From: Sphaerolaimus hirsutus
Taxonomy: Eukaryota; Nematoda; Chromadorea; Monhysterida; Sphaerolaimidae
Assembly: GCA_964036195.1 (NCBI GenBank)
Contig: OZ038455.1
Location: 14,153,855-14,217,854 of the forward strand
DNA: 64,000 nt
Direction of reading: 5' to 3'
Made by a program: the position numbers and the translations under genes. How positions within the stretch are numbered: the first letter of the stretch is position 1; every line of letters begins with the position of its first letter. A model generated the notes under the pieces. That model did not search any database. It had not been told where the DNA came from and was given only the letters and a program-made list of their open reading frames with translations. Positions 56,540 through 64,000 of this stretch are shown here, in pieces.

Positions 56540-56890
56540 TTATGCGGTTACGGGTATAATGTTTACATCATCTAATGTGAATTTGTATATCATGTAATAT
56601 TTGTACAGAGAATCGCTAGCATCCCCAGAGTCATTTGCCTTGACATATTCGAATGCGCGATCTTCCGACGTGAAGACTATATCAAATGTACGTTCGATTT
56701 TGGTACACAAAGTATCGACTCTGTTTTCAAAATATTTTTTTATATTTTCCTTAGATACCCCTTTACCAGTCGGAAAAAACAGCACTGATACAGTATATAA
56801 AACTGTATTTTCTTTATTGTATAAAAACTTTTTACGTATTTGATCTCTCAAACCCAACTCAGTCTCGTTCACTTGCGTCGACTGGTTCAT
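56540..56890 (-). CDS. Viral hypothetical protein, 116 aa
   Basis: No recognised family. The frame is open from an ATG at 56968 (142 residues), but that would overlap the preceding gene by 65 bp. I chose the ATG at 56890 (MNQSTQVNET), which directly follows CAAACACAG and lies 13 bp after the preceding stop. The protein is mixed alpha/beta by eye, with an F-F-P-T-G-K-G-V-S segment and a conserved-looking SEDRAFEYVKAND stretch. Confidence 0.7.
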   Translation of the reverse strand: MNQSTQVNETELGLRDQIRKKFLYNKENTVLYTVSVLFFPTGKGVSKENIKKYFENRVDTLCTKIERTFDIVFTSEDRAFEYVKANDSGDASDSLYKYYMIYKFTLDDVNIIPVTA

Positions 56891-56903
56891 CTGTGTTTGA
56901 AAA

Positions 56904-57434
56904 TTACTTCGTATCAATGCTGCTCTCTCTGGATGATGATATTTCTGATAAACATTCCATAACATCATCAGTAGAGGCGTATTCGTCCGTTAACCAAGTA
57001 AATACAAATATAGGGTTTCGAAGGTTAAGGTAAAAGTTCAAATCCTTAACCCAAAACGAAAGGAAAGCCAATCTGGTGTTTGAGTTTTCGTTTCGTTTTT
57101 CAATGTGATATAATACTTTTATTTTTAGTTTTTTATATTTGTATTTACTTACCTTTAGTATTTTGGACAACTTGGTTCGTCGGACATGCGTTCTTAATAA
57201 AATATCTAGTTTTATAGAGTTAGGTAATATATGACAGATATCTCTTATTTTTGAAGCCAATCTACACATTGAGATGGATTCAGGTACTTTATCGATATGG
57301 TATTTATTTTTGTGCACCCTGTTAGAATTTCGAATAAAAAGGTTTTGATAATCCGTGCTATTTATTTGACTGTGCACAAATATGTCTTCACTTAACGTAA
57401 GTACCTCTATCTCTATATTCCTATAGCGGTTCAT
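56904..57434 (-). CDS. Viral hypothetical protein, 176 aa
   Basis: First gene of the leftward block; no recognised family. Lys/Arg-rich in the middle (KVSKYKYKKLKIK) with an acidic C-terminus. No signal peptide or membrane helix is evident. The start codon directly follows AAATTTCAG, the acceptor of a predicted 59-bp leader intron (57493-57435). Confidence 0.78.
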   Translation of the reverse strand: MNRYRNIEIEVLTLSEDIFVHSQINSTDYQNLFIRNSNRVHKNKYHIDKVPESISMCRLASKIRDICHILPNSIKLDILLRTHVRRTKLSKILKVSKYKYKKLKIKVLYHIEKRNENSNTRLAFLSFWVKDLNFYLNLRNPIFVFTWLTDEYASTDDVMECLSEISSSRESSIDTK

Positions 57435-57493
57435 CTGAAATTTTTCATACCCTTTAATATTTAATCACATTTTAACGTAAACAACAAAGTTAC
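57435..57493 (-). other. Predicted leader intron of the leftward viral transcript
   Basis: Donor AAAG-GTAACT at 57494/57493 and acceptor AAATTTCAG at 57435, immediately before the first ATG. The exon upstream (about 57494-57690) is GC-rich, contains CGG/CCG runs and has no ATG on the transcribed strand, so it would act as an untranslated leader. Confidence 0.65.
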
Positions 57494-57715
57494 CTTTATG
57501 TATCGATAGATCGTCGGATGTAGACGGTTCTTGAATGCTGCTGCGTTTGATATCGGCGGCAGAAGGGCGGGGCGGCGGCGGCGATCGATAGCTGAATTCG
57601 GCAATAGACGAATTCAATGTGTTTGTATCAGCTTGATGATATACGGCGGCGGCGGCGGCGGGTCGATGTAGGTGGAGAAACTTGCGTGTGAAGGAGAAAG
57701 TGAAATATACCTCCC

Positions 57716-57723
57716 TTTTTATA
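57716..57723 (-). promoter_or_regulatory. TATA box for the leftward viral genes
   Basis: TATAAAAA followed by GGGAGG on the minus strand. It lies about 25-30 bp upstream of the start of the ATG-free leader and 0.28 kb from the first leftward start codon. Confidence 0.6.
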
Positions 57724-57730
57724 CGATACG

Positions 57731-57884
57731 TGTGCTGCGCGTAGTAATTTTATAATGTGATGTTTTGATTTCATTATATTATTACAACGCAATATCGAAA
57801 TGTGTGCTGCGCGTAGTAATTTTTACACTAGGATATTTTTAATTTCGTTATGGTGTTACAGCGTAATCTTTAATTTCGTTATGG
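57731..57884. repeat. Direct repeats in the viral divergent promoter
   Basis: TGTGCTGCGCGTAGTAATTT occurs at 57731 and 57803 (72-bp spacing). TAATTTCGTTATGG occurs at 57840 and 57871 (31-bp spacing), each followed by TTACAG. They lie between the two TATA boxes and may be activator sites. Confidence 0.8.
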
Positions 57885-57923
57885 AATTACAGTGTAAAAT
57901 TGTTACACTAATACAGGGTGCGA

Positions 57924-57930
57924 TATATAA
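57924..57930 (+). promoter_or_regulatory. TATA box for the rightward viral genes
   Basis: TATATAA, 44 bp upstream of the polymerase ATG at 57968. TTTTTTACAGTTAGG, an initiator-like (or acceptor-like) sequence, follows at about 25 bp. This also argues against the in-frame ATGs at 57800 and 57881, which lie upstream of it. Confidence 0.65.
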
Positions 57931-57967
57931 GGGCACCTTTTTTACAGTTAGGTCTCACATAAACGCC

Positions 57968-60900
57968 ATGGCAGAGCAACGAAACTATCAACTGGTCGAT
58001 AACCCCCCCAGCGACGACGAGGAAGATCAAGCTGCAGCAGAATTTTCATCGGAGGAGGACGAATTTGATGAAAATAAAATCAAATATGAAGAGGCAGATC
58101 CCGTAACTCTCAATAAGCATTACGAATATGTCAAGGATAATATCGCGGAAATAGAACAGAATGAACCAAAGTGGAAAGATTTGTTCAAGATTAAAGAACC
58201 GTGGTTAGAGAAAAATGGAAAGTTCTATACTAACTATTACGTGTACGATGTACAATTTGCGCCGAAATTGGAGGATCACGTGTATGATCCTATATCTTTT
58301 TTAGAATATGTATTGGCAAAATGTATAGAAAAAGTGTATAAGGATTATTTTTCAGATAAAGATAACGAACAGACGCAAAGAATTTTTATTGGGATAAAAG
58401 TTATGTCAAAAAGTTTTGATAGAGGCTATATACTATCAAAGATAACTCACTTACAAAATGTGTCTATCGCATCAATTTTAAACAGAGTTGAAATGATTTT
58501 TCAATCTGCCGGTATCGAAGAGGATAATTTGTTTAACGGGTTTTCCGTCAATATTACAACTGTGGAAAGAAAAGATGTGATAGCTAAAGGTTTTGATTCG
58601 ATGGCTAAATTTTTACCAGACATAAATAGTAGGATAAAATATCACAAAAAAGCAATTTATAATCCACCGGACATAAAATCTCTATCGGATCAATGTTTAC
58701 CCATTTGTCTATTCATGGGTAGACAAAACTTGTTGGCATCCACTACAAATCAGCGAAATTTATTTAAAAGATATAAGCGTAAAAGTAGAAAGGGTAAATT
58801 TGTCACGTTGGAACGAGACGTTTCCAGATTCATAGAATTTGCTACTGCTTCATTCAATTATAATCCTAAATGCAATGATTTGTATAAAAATGTTGAAATT
58901 TTGGTAAATGCCTTAAATAAATTCCCGCCCAAGTACAGACATGTAATATATCGATGTAGAGTTTGGTCTATTGTCGACGGCGGTATCGAAATAATTTTTG
59001 AAAGTCCAAACAAAAGTAAAAAAAGTGCATGCATTGATTTATTGTATGATGACGCAGAAAAACATATGGTGCTGGTCAAATCAATTAGCTCATTAGCTAA
59101 TTGTTATAGAGTAACAGAATGTTGTAATAAAATTATTTTCAATAAGGACTCACCGTGCAAGTGTTCCAAATCGAGTTGCCCACTATGTTTTGCGTCTGTA
59201 ATATGTCCTATAGAAAAAGGTGCAAATACTATACACTGTGAAAGGTGTAATAGATCATTTTACAACAAAAATTGTTATGAAAATCATTTAGTGAATATTT
59301 TTCCTCACAAACACAATAACCAAATCACAAAAATAATGGATGATACCGACGAATCAGACAAAGATTCGTATTTAAATGAAAGCGACATTAAAAAACTTAA
59401 TTCACACGACTCATCGTGTCAACCGTTAACGGTGTGTCAATGCGTTCACTTTTGTAGTACGTGCAAAAAGAAAATCATATTAAGTCAAAGTCACGAAAAT
59501 TGCGGTTTCACGAAATGCACATTTTGCGGCATATACGTCCCCATACATCAAACTTTTAGAGCACATCAGTTTGAATGCTTTTTTCAGAAACCAATACCTT
59601 ACGAAGTTAAATACCCGGGTAGACATTTTGAACTCATATTTTACGATACAGAAACTTTTCAAAAACCAATTGTGGAAAAAAAACAGCTCAAATGGGGTGA
59701 AGATGAACCAACTAACAGCACATCAGAAAATGTCTATCGTAAGGTACACGCAACGTACGCAGTGTATTGCATGAAAAGGTGTAACGAATGTATTTTTGAA
59801 GAACAACCGTGTGGGCGGTGTCAATCGTGTACAAGATTTTTCTATGGAATAGATGCGATATCAAAGTTTTATACATTTTTAATGGATTATAAGCAACATA
59901 CTAATCTAACGGTAATTGCTCATAATTTGAGTTTTGATTTATGCGAAATTTTATGTTTATTTATAAAAAATGGACAGCTACCTAATTTGTTACTATCTAA
60001 TGCGAGAAGAATATTTTACATGAAACTTAATAGTAAAATAAGTTTTTTGTGTTCATTGAAATATTTTCCCATGAGTTTGGAACAGGTCGGCAAGGCTTTT
60101 AATTGTACAAATCGTAAAGGTAACTTTCCACACGGTATAGTTACTGAGTATAATTTGAACACTACATATGAAGCATTACCGCACCCAGATTATTACGATG
60201 TAGAAAACATGAAAGTTGAGCAGAGACAAGAGTTTTTGGAATGGTATGAAAAAAATAAATATAACGAGTTCGACATTAAAAAGGAATGTTATGAATATAT
60301 CAAATCAGATACTATGGTATTAGAGGAAGCATTCGTAAAATTTACAAAGGAGATTTTTTATACGTTCAATATTATTCCTCACCTTAATTCAAAAAGTTTA
60401 AGTAGTTTAGCCAATTTTATCTGGAAAAGTCAACACGTTGACACATCTGTAATTGTACACACTCCACCTCATAACAGCTTTAATGTAGGCGATATGCAGA
60501 GTAAGTGGGCCTTGAAAAGCATTTTAGCCGTCGCCAAATATTACGATAACAAGTACATTCAATATTCGAGATCTCAAGAAGGAGAGAAAACGATTTCGTG
60601 CTACGACCCCAACATTGATGATTTTAGAAATTTCAAGGTAGACTGCGTTGTATACAAGGATGAAAATAAAACACAAATTGATTTTTTTCACGAGTATTGC
60701 GGCTGTAGCGTACATGGGTGCCCATCTTGTCATACAGCTAGATACGCTAAAATAAGACAATCTCATTTAACCCATAAAGAGAATTATGAAAACACTATGA
60801 AAAGAATAGATTTGATTGAAAATCAAACGGGATTCAAGGTAGAGGTTTGGTGGGAATGTGATATTCGAAAACTGAAAAGCGAAAGCTTAACATTTGCTAG

Positions 60901-62464
60901 AATTTATAAATCCATCAAGGTTAGAGAACCGTTGAATATGCGATTAGCGTATTACGGAGGTAGAACAGAGCTTTTTAGCTGTTTCGCGTCCACTAACCCA
61001 AACGGTAATTTGTTTGAAGAAAATTTACCACTAGAATTTAACCCAAATTATACAATTAACGCCGTGGATATATGCAGTCAATATCCGGCGACTATGAAAA
61101 AATTTCCTATGCCCATCAAAGCACCGAGAGTGTTGACGCAAGAACAGCTAGAGTTTTTAACAGGTTACAGGAATAAACAATTACCGTTTGCAGCCGGGGT
61201 TTTACAAGTCGACATTTTACCACCAAAAAATTTATTATTGCCGTGTTTACCCATGAAAATTGATGAATTTTCTGTATACGCATTGTGTTATACATGTGCA
61301 AAAAAATACGCATCAGGTAAGGAAAAGTTACCCCCACCAGACGGATCATATCAATGTCAATGTACACAGAATCAAAGAAAAATGTTTGGAACTTGGTCCG
61401 TCAACTGTTTAAATATGGCTTTGGAAAGAAATTATCAAATAATTCGGGCGTACGAAGCGCTCATTTATGACAATGTATCTGTTTGGTCACCGGAGTTGCC
61501 AGAAGAAGGAGTGTTTAGTTCTTTTATAGATAAAATATTTGCCTTAAAGGTTATGTCAGCTAAACACAGTTTCAAAAATGAACAGGAAAAGTTACAGTTT
61601 TGCCAAAAGTTTAATCAGATTGAGAAATGTACATTAGACCCAGATAAGTTTCAAGAGAATTCTGCAAAGAGTAAAGTATGCAAATTACTATTGAATAGTG
61701 CCTATGGACAATTAGGCATGAATAGCCAGAAATCAAAATACATGTTTATAAAAGACCCAAACAAGTTTATGACAACCGTTTTTTCACCCATGAATGAAAT
61801 CGAAGAGATTTTTATTATGAATGAGAATGTGGCCAGGGTAAAATTGAAAACCACTAACGAACACGTACAAAATTCTCCAAATTCATGTCTCATTTTGGCG
61901 CTTTACATTACTAGTTACGCAAGATCAATGTTACAGCGATTATTGGAACAATTTCATTATAATCAATTGTTATATAGCGACACTGATTCCTGTTATTACG
62001 TTCACGATAACGCGGCGGATGGGCATCAACACCCGGAATTGAACCCGGGTATTTTAGGAGGACTGGACAGCGACGTACCGAGCGACCAATTCATATCTGA
62101 GTTTATAGGCATAGCGAATAAATTTTATTCTCAAACATTCAGGAAAAAAAATGATCCGAATGACGCGTATACAGTATTAAAGGCAAAAGGGGTACGCATG
62201 ACTAATAATAACAAGTATTTATTGCAAAGTAACGAACTCAAGAAACAACTGATATCATATTTTTCTCCTTTGATATTTTCACCGCATTATATAAACACCG
62301 TGAATCTTCAATTTAGACATACCCCCAGTCTATTATCAATCACCACTGAAAATGTTGTTAAAAGACTTCATTTTCAACTGAAAAAAAGATATCATTATTG
62401 GCACGGCGATAAACCTTGGTCCGTTCCGTGGGGTTATTCTGGCAAAAAACCTCATAATGGATGA
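57968..62464 (+). CDS. polB: Protein-primed family B DNA polymerase, viral
   Basis: About 1498 residues from the ATG at 57968, chosen for the TATA box 44 bp upstream and its context (GCC-ATG-G). Exonuclease motifs: FYDTETF (about residue 558), NLSFDL (652) and YIKSDTMVLEEAF (779). Polymerase motifs: A, DICSQYPAT (1032); B, KLLLNSAYGQLG (1238); C, YSDTDS (1335); then LKAKGV (1400). All catalytic acidic residues are present. The family replicates linear DNA from a terminal protein. The N-terminal 550 residues are unusually long: an acidic start, a region without known similarity, then Cys/His clusters (CKCSKSSCPLC, CERCNRSF, CQCVHFCSTC, CTFCGIY) that look like several zinc-binding modules. A further Cys cluster (CNECIFEEQPCGRCQSC) lies inside the exonuclease domain and more (CGCSVHGCPSC, CYTC) in the polymerase half. 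Its last codons overlap the ATPase start. Confidence 0.96.
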   Translation: MAEQRNYQLVDNPPSDDEEDQAAAEFSSEEDEFDENKIKYEEADPVTLNKHYEYVKDNIAEIEQNEPKWKDLFKIKEPWLEKNGKFYTNYYVYDVQFAPKLEDHVYDPISFLEYVLAKCIEKVYKDYFSDKDNEQTQRIFIGIKVMSKSFDRGYILSKITHLQNVSIASILNRVEMIFQSAGIEEDNLFNGFSVNITTVERKDVIAKGFDSMAKFLPDINSRIKYHKKAIYNPPDIKSLSDQCLPICLFMGRQNLLASTTNQRNLFKRYKRKSRKGKFVTLERDVSRFIEFATASFNYNPKCNDLYKNVEILVNALNKFPPKYRHVIYRCRVWSIVDGGIEIIFESPNKSKKSACIDLLYDDAEKHMVLVKSISSLANCYRVTECCNKIIFNKDSPCKCSKSSCPLCFASVICPIEKGANTIHCERCNRSFYNKNCYENHLVNIFPHKHNNQITKIMDDTDESDKDSYLNESDIKKLNSHDSSCQPLTVCQCVHFCSTCKKKIILSQSHENCGFTKCTFCGIYVPIHQTFRAHQFECFFQKPIPYEVKYPGRHFELIFYDTETFQKPIVEKKQLKWGEDEPTNSTSENVYRKVHATYAVYCMKRCNECIFEEQPCGRCQSCTRFFYGIDAISKFYTFLMDYKQHTNLTVIAHNLSFDLCEILCLFIKNGQLPNLLLSNARRIFYMKLNSKISFLCSLKYFPMSLEQVGKAFNCTNRKGNFPHGIVTEYNLNTTYEALPHPDYYDVENMKVEQRQEFLEWYEKNKYNEFDIKKECYEYIKSDTMVLEEAFVKFTKEIFYTFNIIPHLNSKSLSSLANFIWKSQHVDTSVIVHTPPHNSFNVGDMQSKWALKSILAVAKYYDNKYIQYSRSQEGEKTISCYDPNIDDFRNFKVDCVVYKDENKTQIDFFHEYCGCSVHGCPSCHTARYAKIRQSHLTHKENYENTMKRIDLIENQTGFKVEVWWECDIRKLKSESLTFARIYKSIKVREPLNMRLAYYGGRTELFSCFASTNPNGNLFEENLPLEFNPNYTINAVDICSQYPATMKKFPMPIKAPRVLTQEQLEFLTGYRNKQLPFAAGVLQVDILPPKNLLLPCLPMKIDEFSVYALCYTCAKKYASGKEKLPPPDGSYQCQCTQNQRKMFGTWSVNCLNMALERNYQIIRAYEALIYDNVSVWSPELPEEGVFSSFIDKIFALKVMSAKHSFKNEQEKLQFCQKFNQIEKCTLDPDKFQENSAKSKVCKLLLNSAYGQLGMNSQKSKYMFIKDPNKFMTTVFSPMNEIEEIFIMNENVARVKLKTTNEHVQNSPNSCLILALYITSYARSMLQRLLEQFHYNQLLYSDTDSCYYVHDNAADGHQHPELNPGILGGLDSDVPSDQFISEFIGIANKFYSQTFRKKNDPNDAYTVLKAKGVRMTNNNKYLLQSNELKKQLISYFSPLIFSPHYINTVNLQFRHTPSLLSITTENVVKRLHFQLKKRYHYWHGDKPWSVPWGYSGKKPHNG

Positions 62465-63227
62465 AAAATACTTTACCGATAAAGACGTCCAGTTCGCCGA
62501 ATATGGTCAGTCTTATCTCGTTATAGGCCCAAGCAAATGCGGTAAAAGCTCCTGGTCTTTGAAGTTTTTACAGCACGCATTAAGAGGGTCATTAAATTTA
62601 GATCAAATACCTGACAAGATTTTAATATGCTCAGGCAGCAATCAACATAATCACCCCGTGTATCAACAGTTAAAATCAGAGTTTCCAGATAAGGTAGAAA
62701 TATTGGAGCGTAACAAAGTACCGTCTTTGTCGTCATTGGAAGACAGCAACTTGGCGCAAATCGTTGTATATGATGATATGCAACTATTAATGCCGCAGTG
62801 GTATACCAGCCGTTTAATTACAAATTCTGTTAGTCATTCAAAAAAGTTGATGATACTTGTGCAGATTCACGACCCTTATTATAGTAGTTCTCTGAAAATT
62901 TTGAGGCGCAATTGCACCTATCTAGTGCTATTTAAATACCCTACCGAACAGGTTGTAAATTCATTAGCCTCTAGCTGGTTTGGACAAAGTGAACAAAAAC
63001 GAAAATTTTTACTGGCTTATAGCGACGCAGTTATTAAACCGTACGGATATTTATTAGTATCATTTCAACACGTTCCTAACCCCATATTTCAGGCGAGGAC
63101 CAATATATTCAACGAAAACAACGAGGATCAAATACTGTATGATTTGTCTTCTAATTTTAACAACAACAACAATTCCGCATCTGATTTATTCACAGTTTCC
63201 GATCAACGTCGCCACCACCAGCAATAA
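62457..63227 (+). CDS. A32-like packaging ATPase (FtsK/HerA superfamily), viral
   Basis: 256 residues. Walker A GPSKCGKSS lies near residues 23-31 and Walker B IVVYDDMQLL near 102-111, with a hydrophobic strand and N-S-V-S-H-S sensor-like segment after it. ATPases of this type pump the genome into the capsid in Polintons, adintoviruses and large DNA viruses. The C-terminal tail is rich in Asn and His. The ATG overlaps the polymerase stop by 8 bp, and the stop overlaps the next ATG (TAATG), indicating tightly packed expression. Confidence 0.9.
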   Translation: MDEKYFTDKDVQFAEYGQSYLVIGPSKCGKSSWSLKFLQHALRGSLNLDQIPDKILICSGSNQHNHPVYQQLKSEFPDKVEILERNKVPSLSSLEDSNLAQIVVYDDMQLLMPQWYTSRLITNSVSHSKKLMILVQIHDPYYSSSLKILRRNCTYLVLFKYPTEQVVNSLASSWFGQSEQKRKFLLAYSDAVIKPYGYLLVSFQHVPNPIFQARTNIFNENNEDQILYDLSSNFNNNNNSASDLFTVSDQRRHHQQ

Positions 63228-63595
63228 TGAAGAAAGTACCCAGAGTCAAGAAGTACGCTAAAAAGCTGGATAAAGCTACAAATATACAAAGTGATAAAAA
63301 ATTGAGGCACTATTTAAGTAGTGCGAGCGGTAATGTGATTTCATCCATTTTGGATATAGCTTTTAATGTCAGCTATAATCATGATATAAGAAGGTTAATT
63401 GGTAAATCGGTGATTCGTTCACTCGAATATTTTACGCCATTGATTAAATTATTATCAAACTGCAAGTCTGTCAAAAGTGGAAGAAAAATTTTGGTGAAAC
63501 ACGCCTCGATATCATTAATTAAATTATTAATTAAATCTGTAGCTTTCAAGATATTCAAACATGGACAACCAAAACCGATCAAATATAAGCGTTAA
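63227..63595 (+). CDS. Viral small basic protein, 122 aa
   Basis: Strongly basic with two weakly hydrophobic helical stretches and a Lys/Arg-rich start (KKVPRVKKYAKK) and end (KPIKYKR). No family is recognised. The composition would suit a DNA-condensing core or minor capsid protein, but that is inference. The ATG overlaps the ATPase stop by one base; CACCACCAG lies 5 bases before the ATG. Confidence 0.75.
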   Translation: MKKVPRVKKYAKKLDKATNIQSDKKLRHYLSSASGNVISSILDIAFNVSYNHDIRRLIGKSVIRSLEYFTPLIKLLSNCKSVKSGRKILVKHASISLIKLLIKSVAFKIFKHGQPKPIKYKR

Positions 63596-64000
63596 GGACT
63601 TCAAATATGTATTAAAAAAGTTTGTTGATGAGCAAGTGGGAAAAGAACAGTTCCAAAAGCTTATCGAGGACATATTAAAAAGTGAACGTTTAACACCAGA
63701 GCAAAAATATCATTTACTTTTGGCAGCGAGAAATAAATTATCATTAATATTGAATAATGTCAAAAGCGCCGAGAAAAAAAATTTACTAACTACCAATACA
63801 TCATCAAACGCTGTAAGTGGTTTTGCGGATGAATCGACCCCACCCACAGAACCTCCAGCAGAAAATACACCCCCTGAAACTAAACAAACACCGTTCAACA
63901 CGCCTGAGCAATCCAATGAATCGTTTTTTCCAGTTCAACTGTATCCACGGACGGATGAACACCCTAAAGCGTCTAAACAGAGTAGCAGCACTCCACATCG
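63561..64000 (+). CDS. Viral hypothetical protein, truncated by window end
   Basis: Open from ATG 63561 to the last base (146 codons seen). The first 75 residues are charged and helical (KDFKYVLKKFVDEQ, LTPEQKYHLLLAARN). They are followed by a disordered Pro/Thr/Glu-rich linker (TPPTEPPAENTPPETKQ). It overlaps the preceding gene by 35 bp in another frame. No family is recognised; a virion structural role is possible given its position. Confidence 0.7.
   Translation, partial: MDNQNRSNISVKDFKYVLKKFVDEQVGKEQFQKLIEDILKSERLTPEQKYHLLLAARNKLSLILNNVKSAEKKNLLTTNTSSNAVSGFADESTPPTEPPAENTPPETKQTPFNTPEQSNESFFPVQLYPRTDEHPKASKQSSSTPH

Larger units (their letters stand above)
54415..64000. mobile_element. 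Integrated Polinton/adintovirus-like viral element, right part off window
   Basis: A compact block of at least ten intron-poor genes in two divergent transcription units. It is AT-rich in coding sequence and free of the host MITEs. The combination of protein-primed family B polymerase, A32/FtsK-type packaging ATPase and dUTPase indicates the Polinton/Maverick-adintovirus group. Integrase, protease and capsid genes expected in this group are not in the window and may lie to the right. The left boundary is uncertain. All complete frames are open, suggesting a young or active insertion. Confidence 0.85.

Noticed and set aside
57800..57967. Upstream in-frame ATG extending the polymerase by 56 residues
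   Set aside because: The ATGs at 57800 and 57881 lie upstream of the TATA box at 57924; the ATG at 57968 has better context.

Overview
This is a repeat-rich nuclear window from an animal, most likely an invertebrate. Intron-containing genes for alpha-SNAP and the 26S proteasome ATPase Rpt1 and a BEL/Pao-type retroelement remnant point to a metazoan. I cannot place it more closely. All calls come from reading the sequence; no database search was run.

Layout. Positions 451-3710 (minus) carry five exons of a trypsin-like serine protease whose catalytic-serine exon lies beyond the left edge. Positions 6343-14569 (minus) carry a predicted single-pass membrane protein I cannot name, and it shares a promoter region with alpha-SNAP (15509-19317, plus, complete, 8 exons). 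Positions 24290-42043 (plus) hold a complete Rpt1/PSMC2 gene in about 15 exons, with introns swollen by transposons. Positions 42664-44022 (minus) hold a seven-transmembrane receptor. From about 54.4 kb to the right edge lies a Polinton/Maverick or adintovirus-like integrated viral element. It has six leftward genes (one a dUTPase) and a rightward set: protein-primed family B DNA polymerase, A32-like packaging ATPase, a small basic protein and a truncated ORF.

Much of the remaining sequence is non-autonomous DNA transposons. At least nine have directly readable 8-bp target duplications (hAT-like), and several are nested two or three deep. Others are TA-flanked palindromic elements, TTAA-flanked elements and large inverted repeats. 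Most families combine short terminal inverted repeats with arrays of a family-specific short motif.

The two most interesting signals are these. First, a small transposon family duplicates a 3-bp CWG target. In Rpt1 and in the unnamed membrane protein gene a whole copy forms an intron exactly: the element supplies the GT donor and the duplicated CAG supplies the acceptor. This is the introner mechanism. Second, in the viral element the leftward genes have a 3' splice-site-like AG at or just before their start codons, downstream of a leader with a strong donor. That suggests leader splicing (or spliced-leader trans-splicing) to a series of alternative acceptors.
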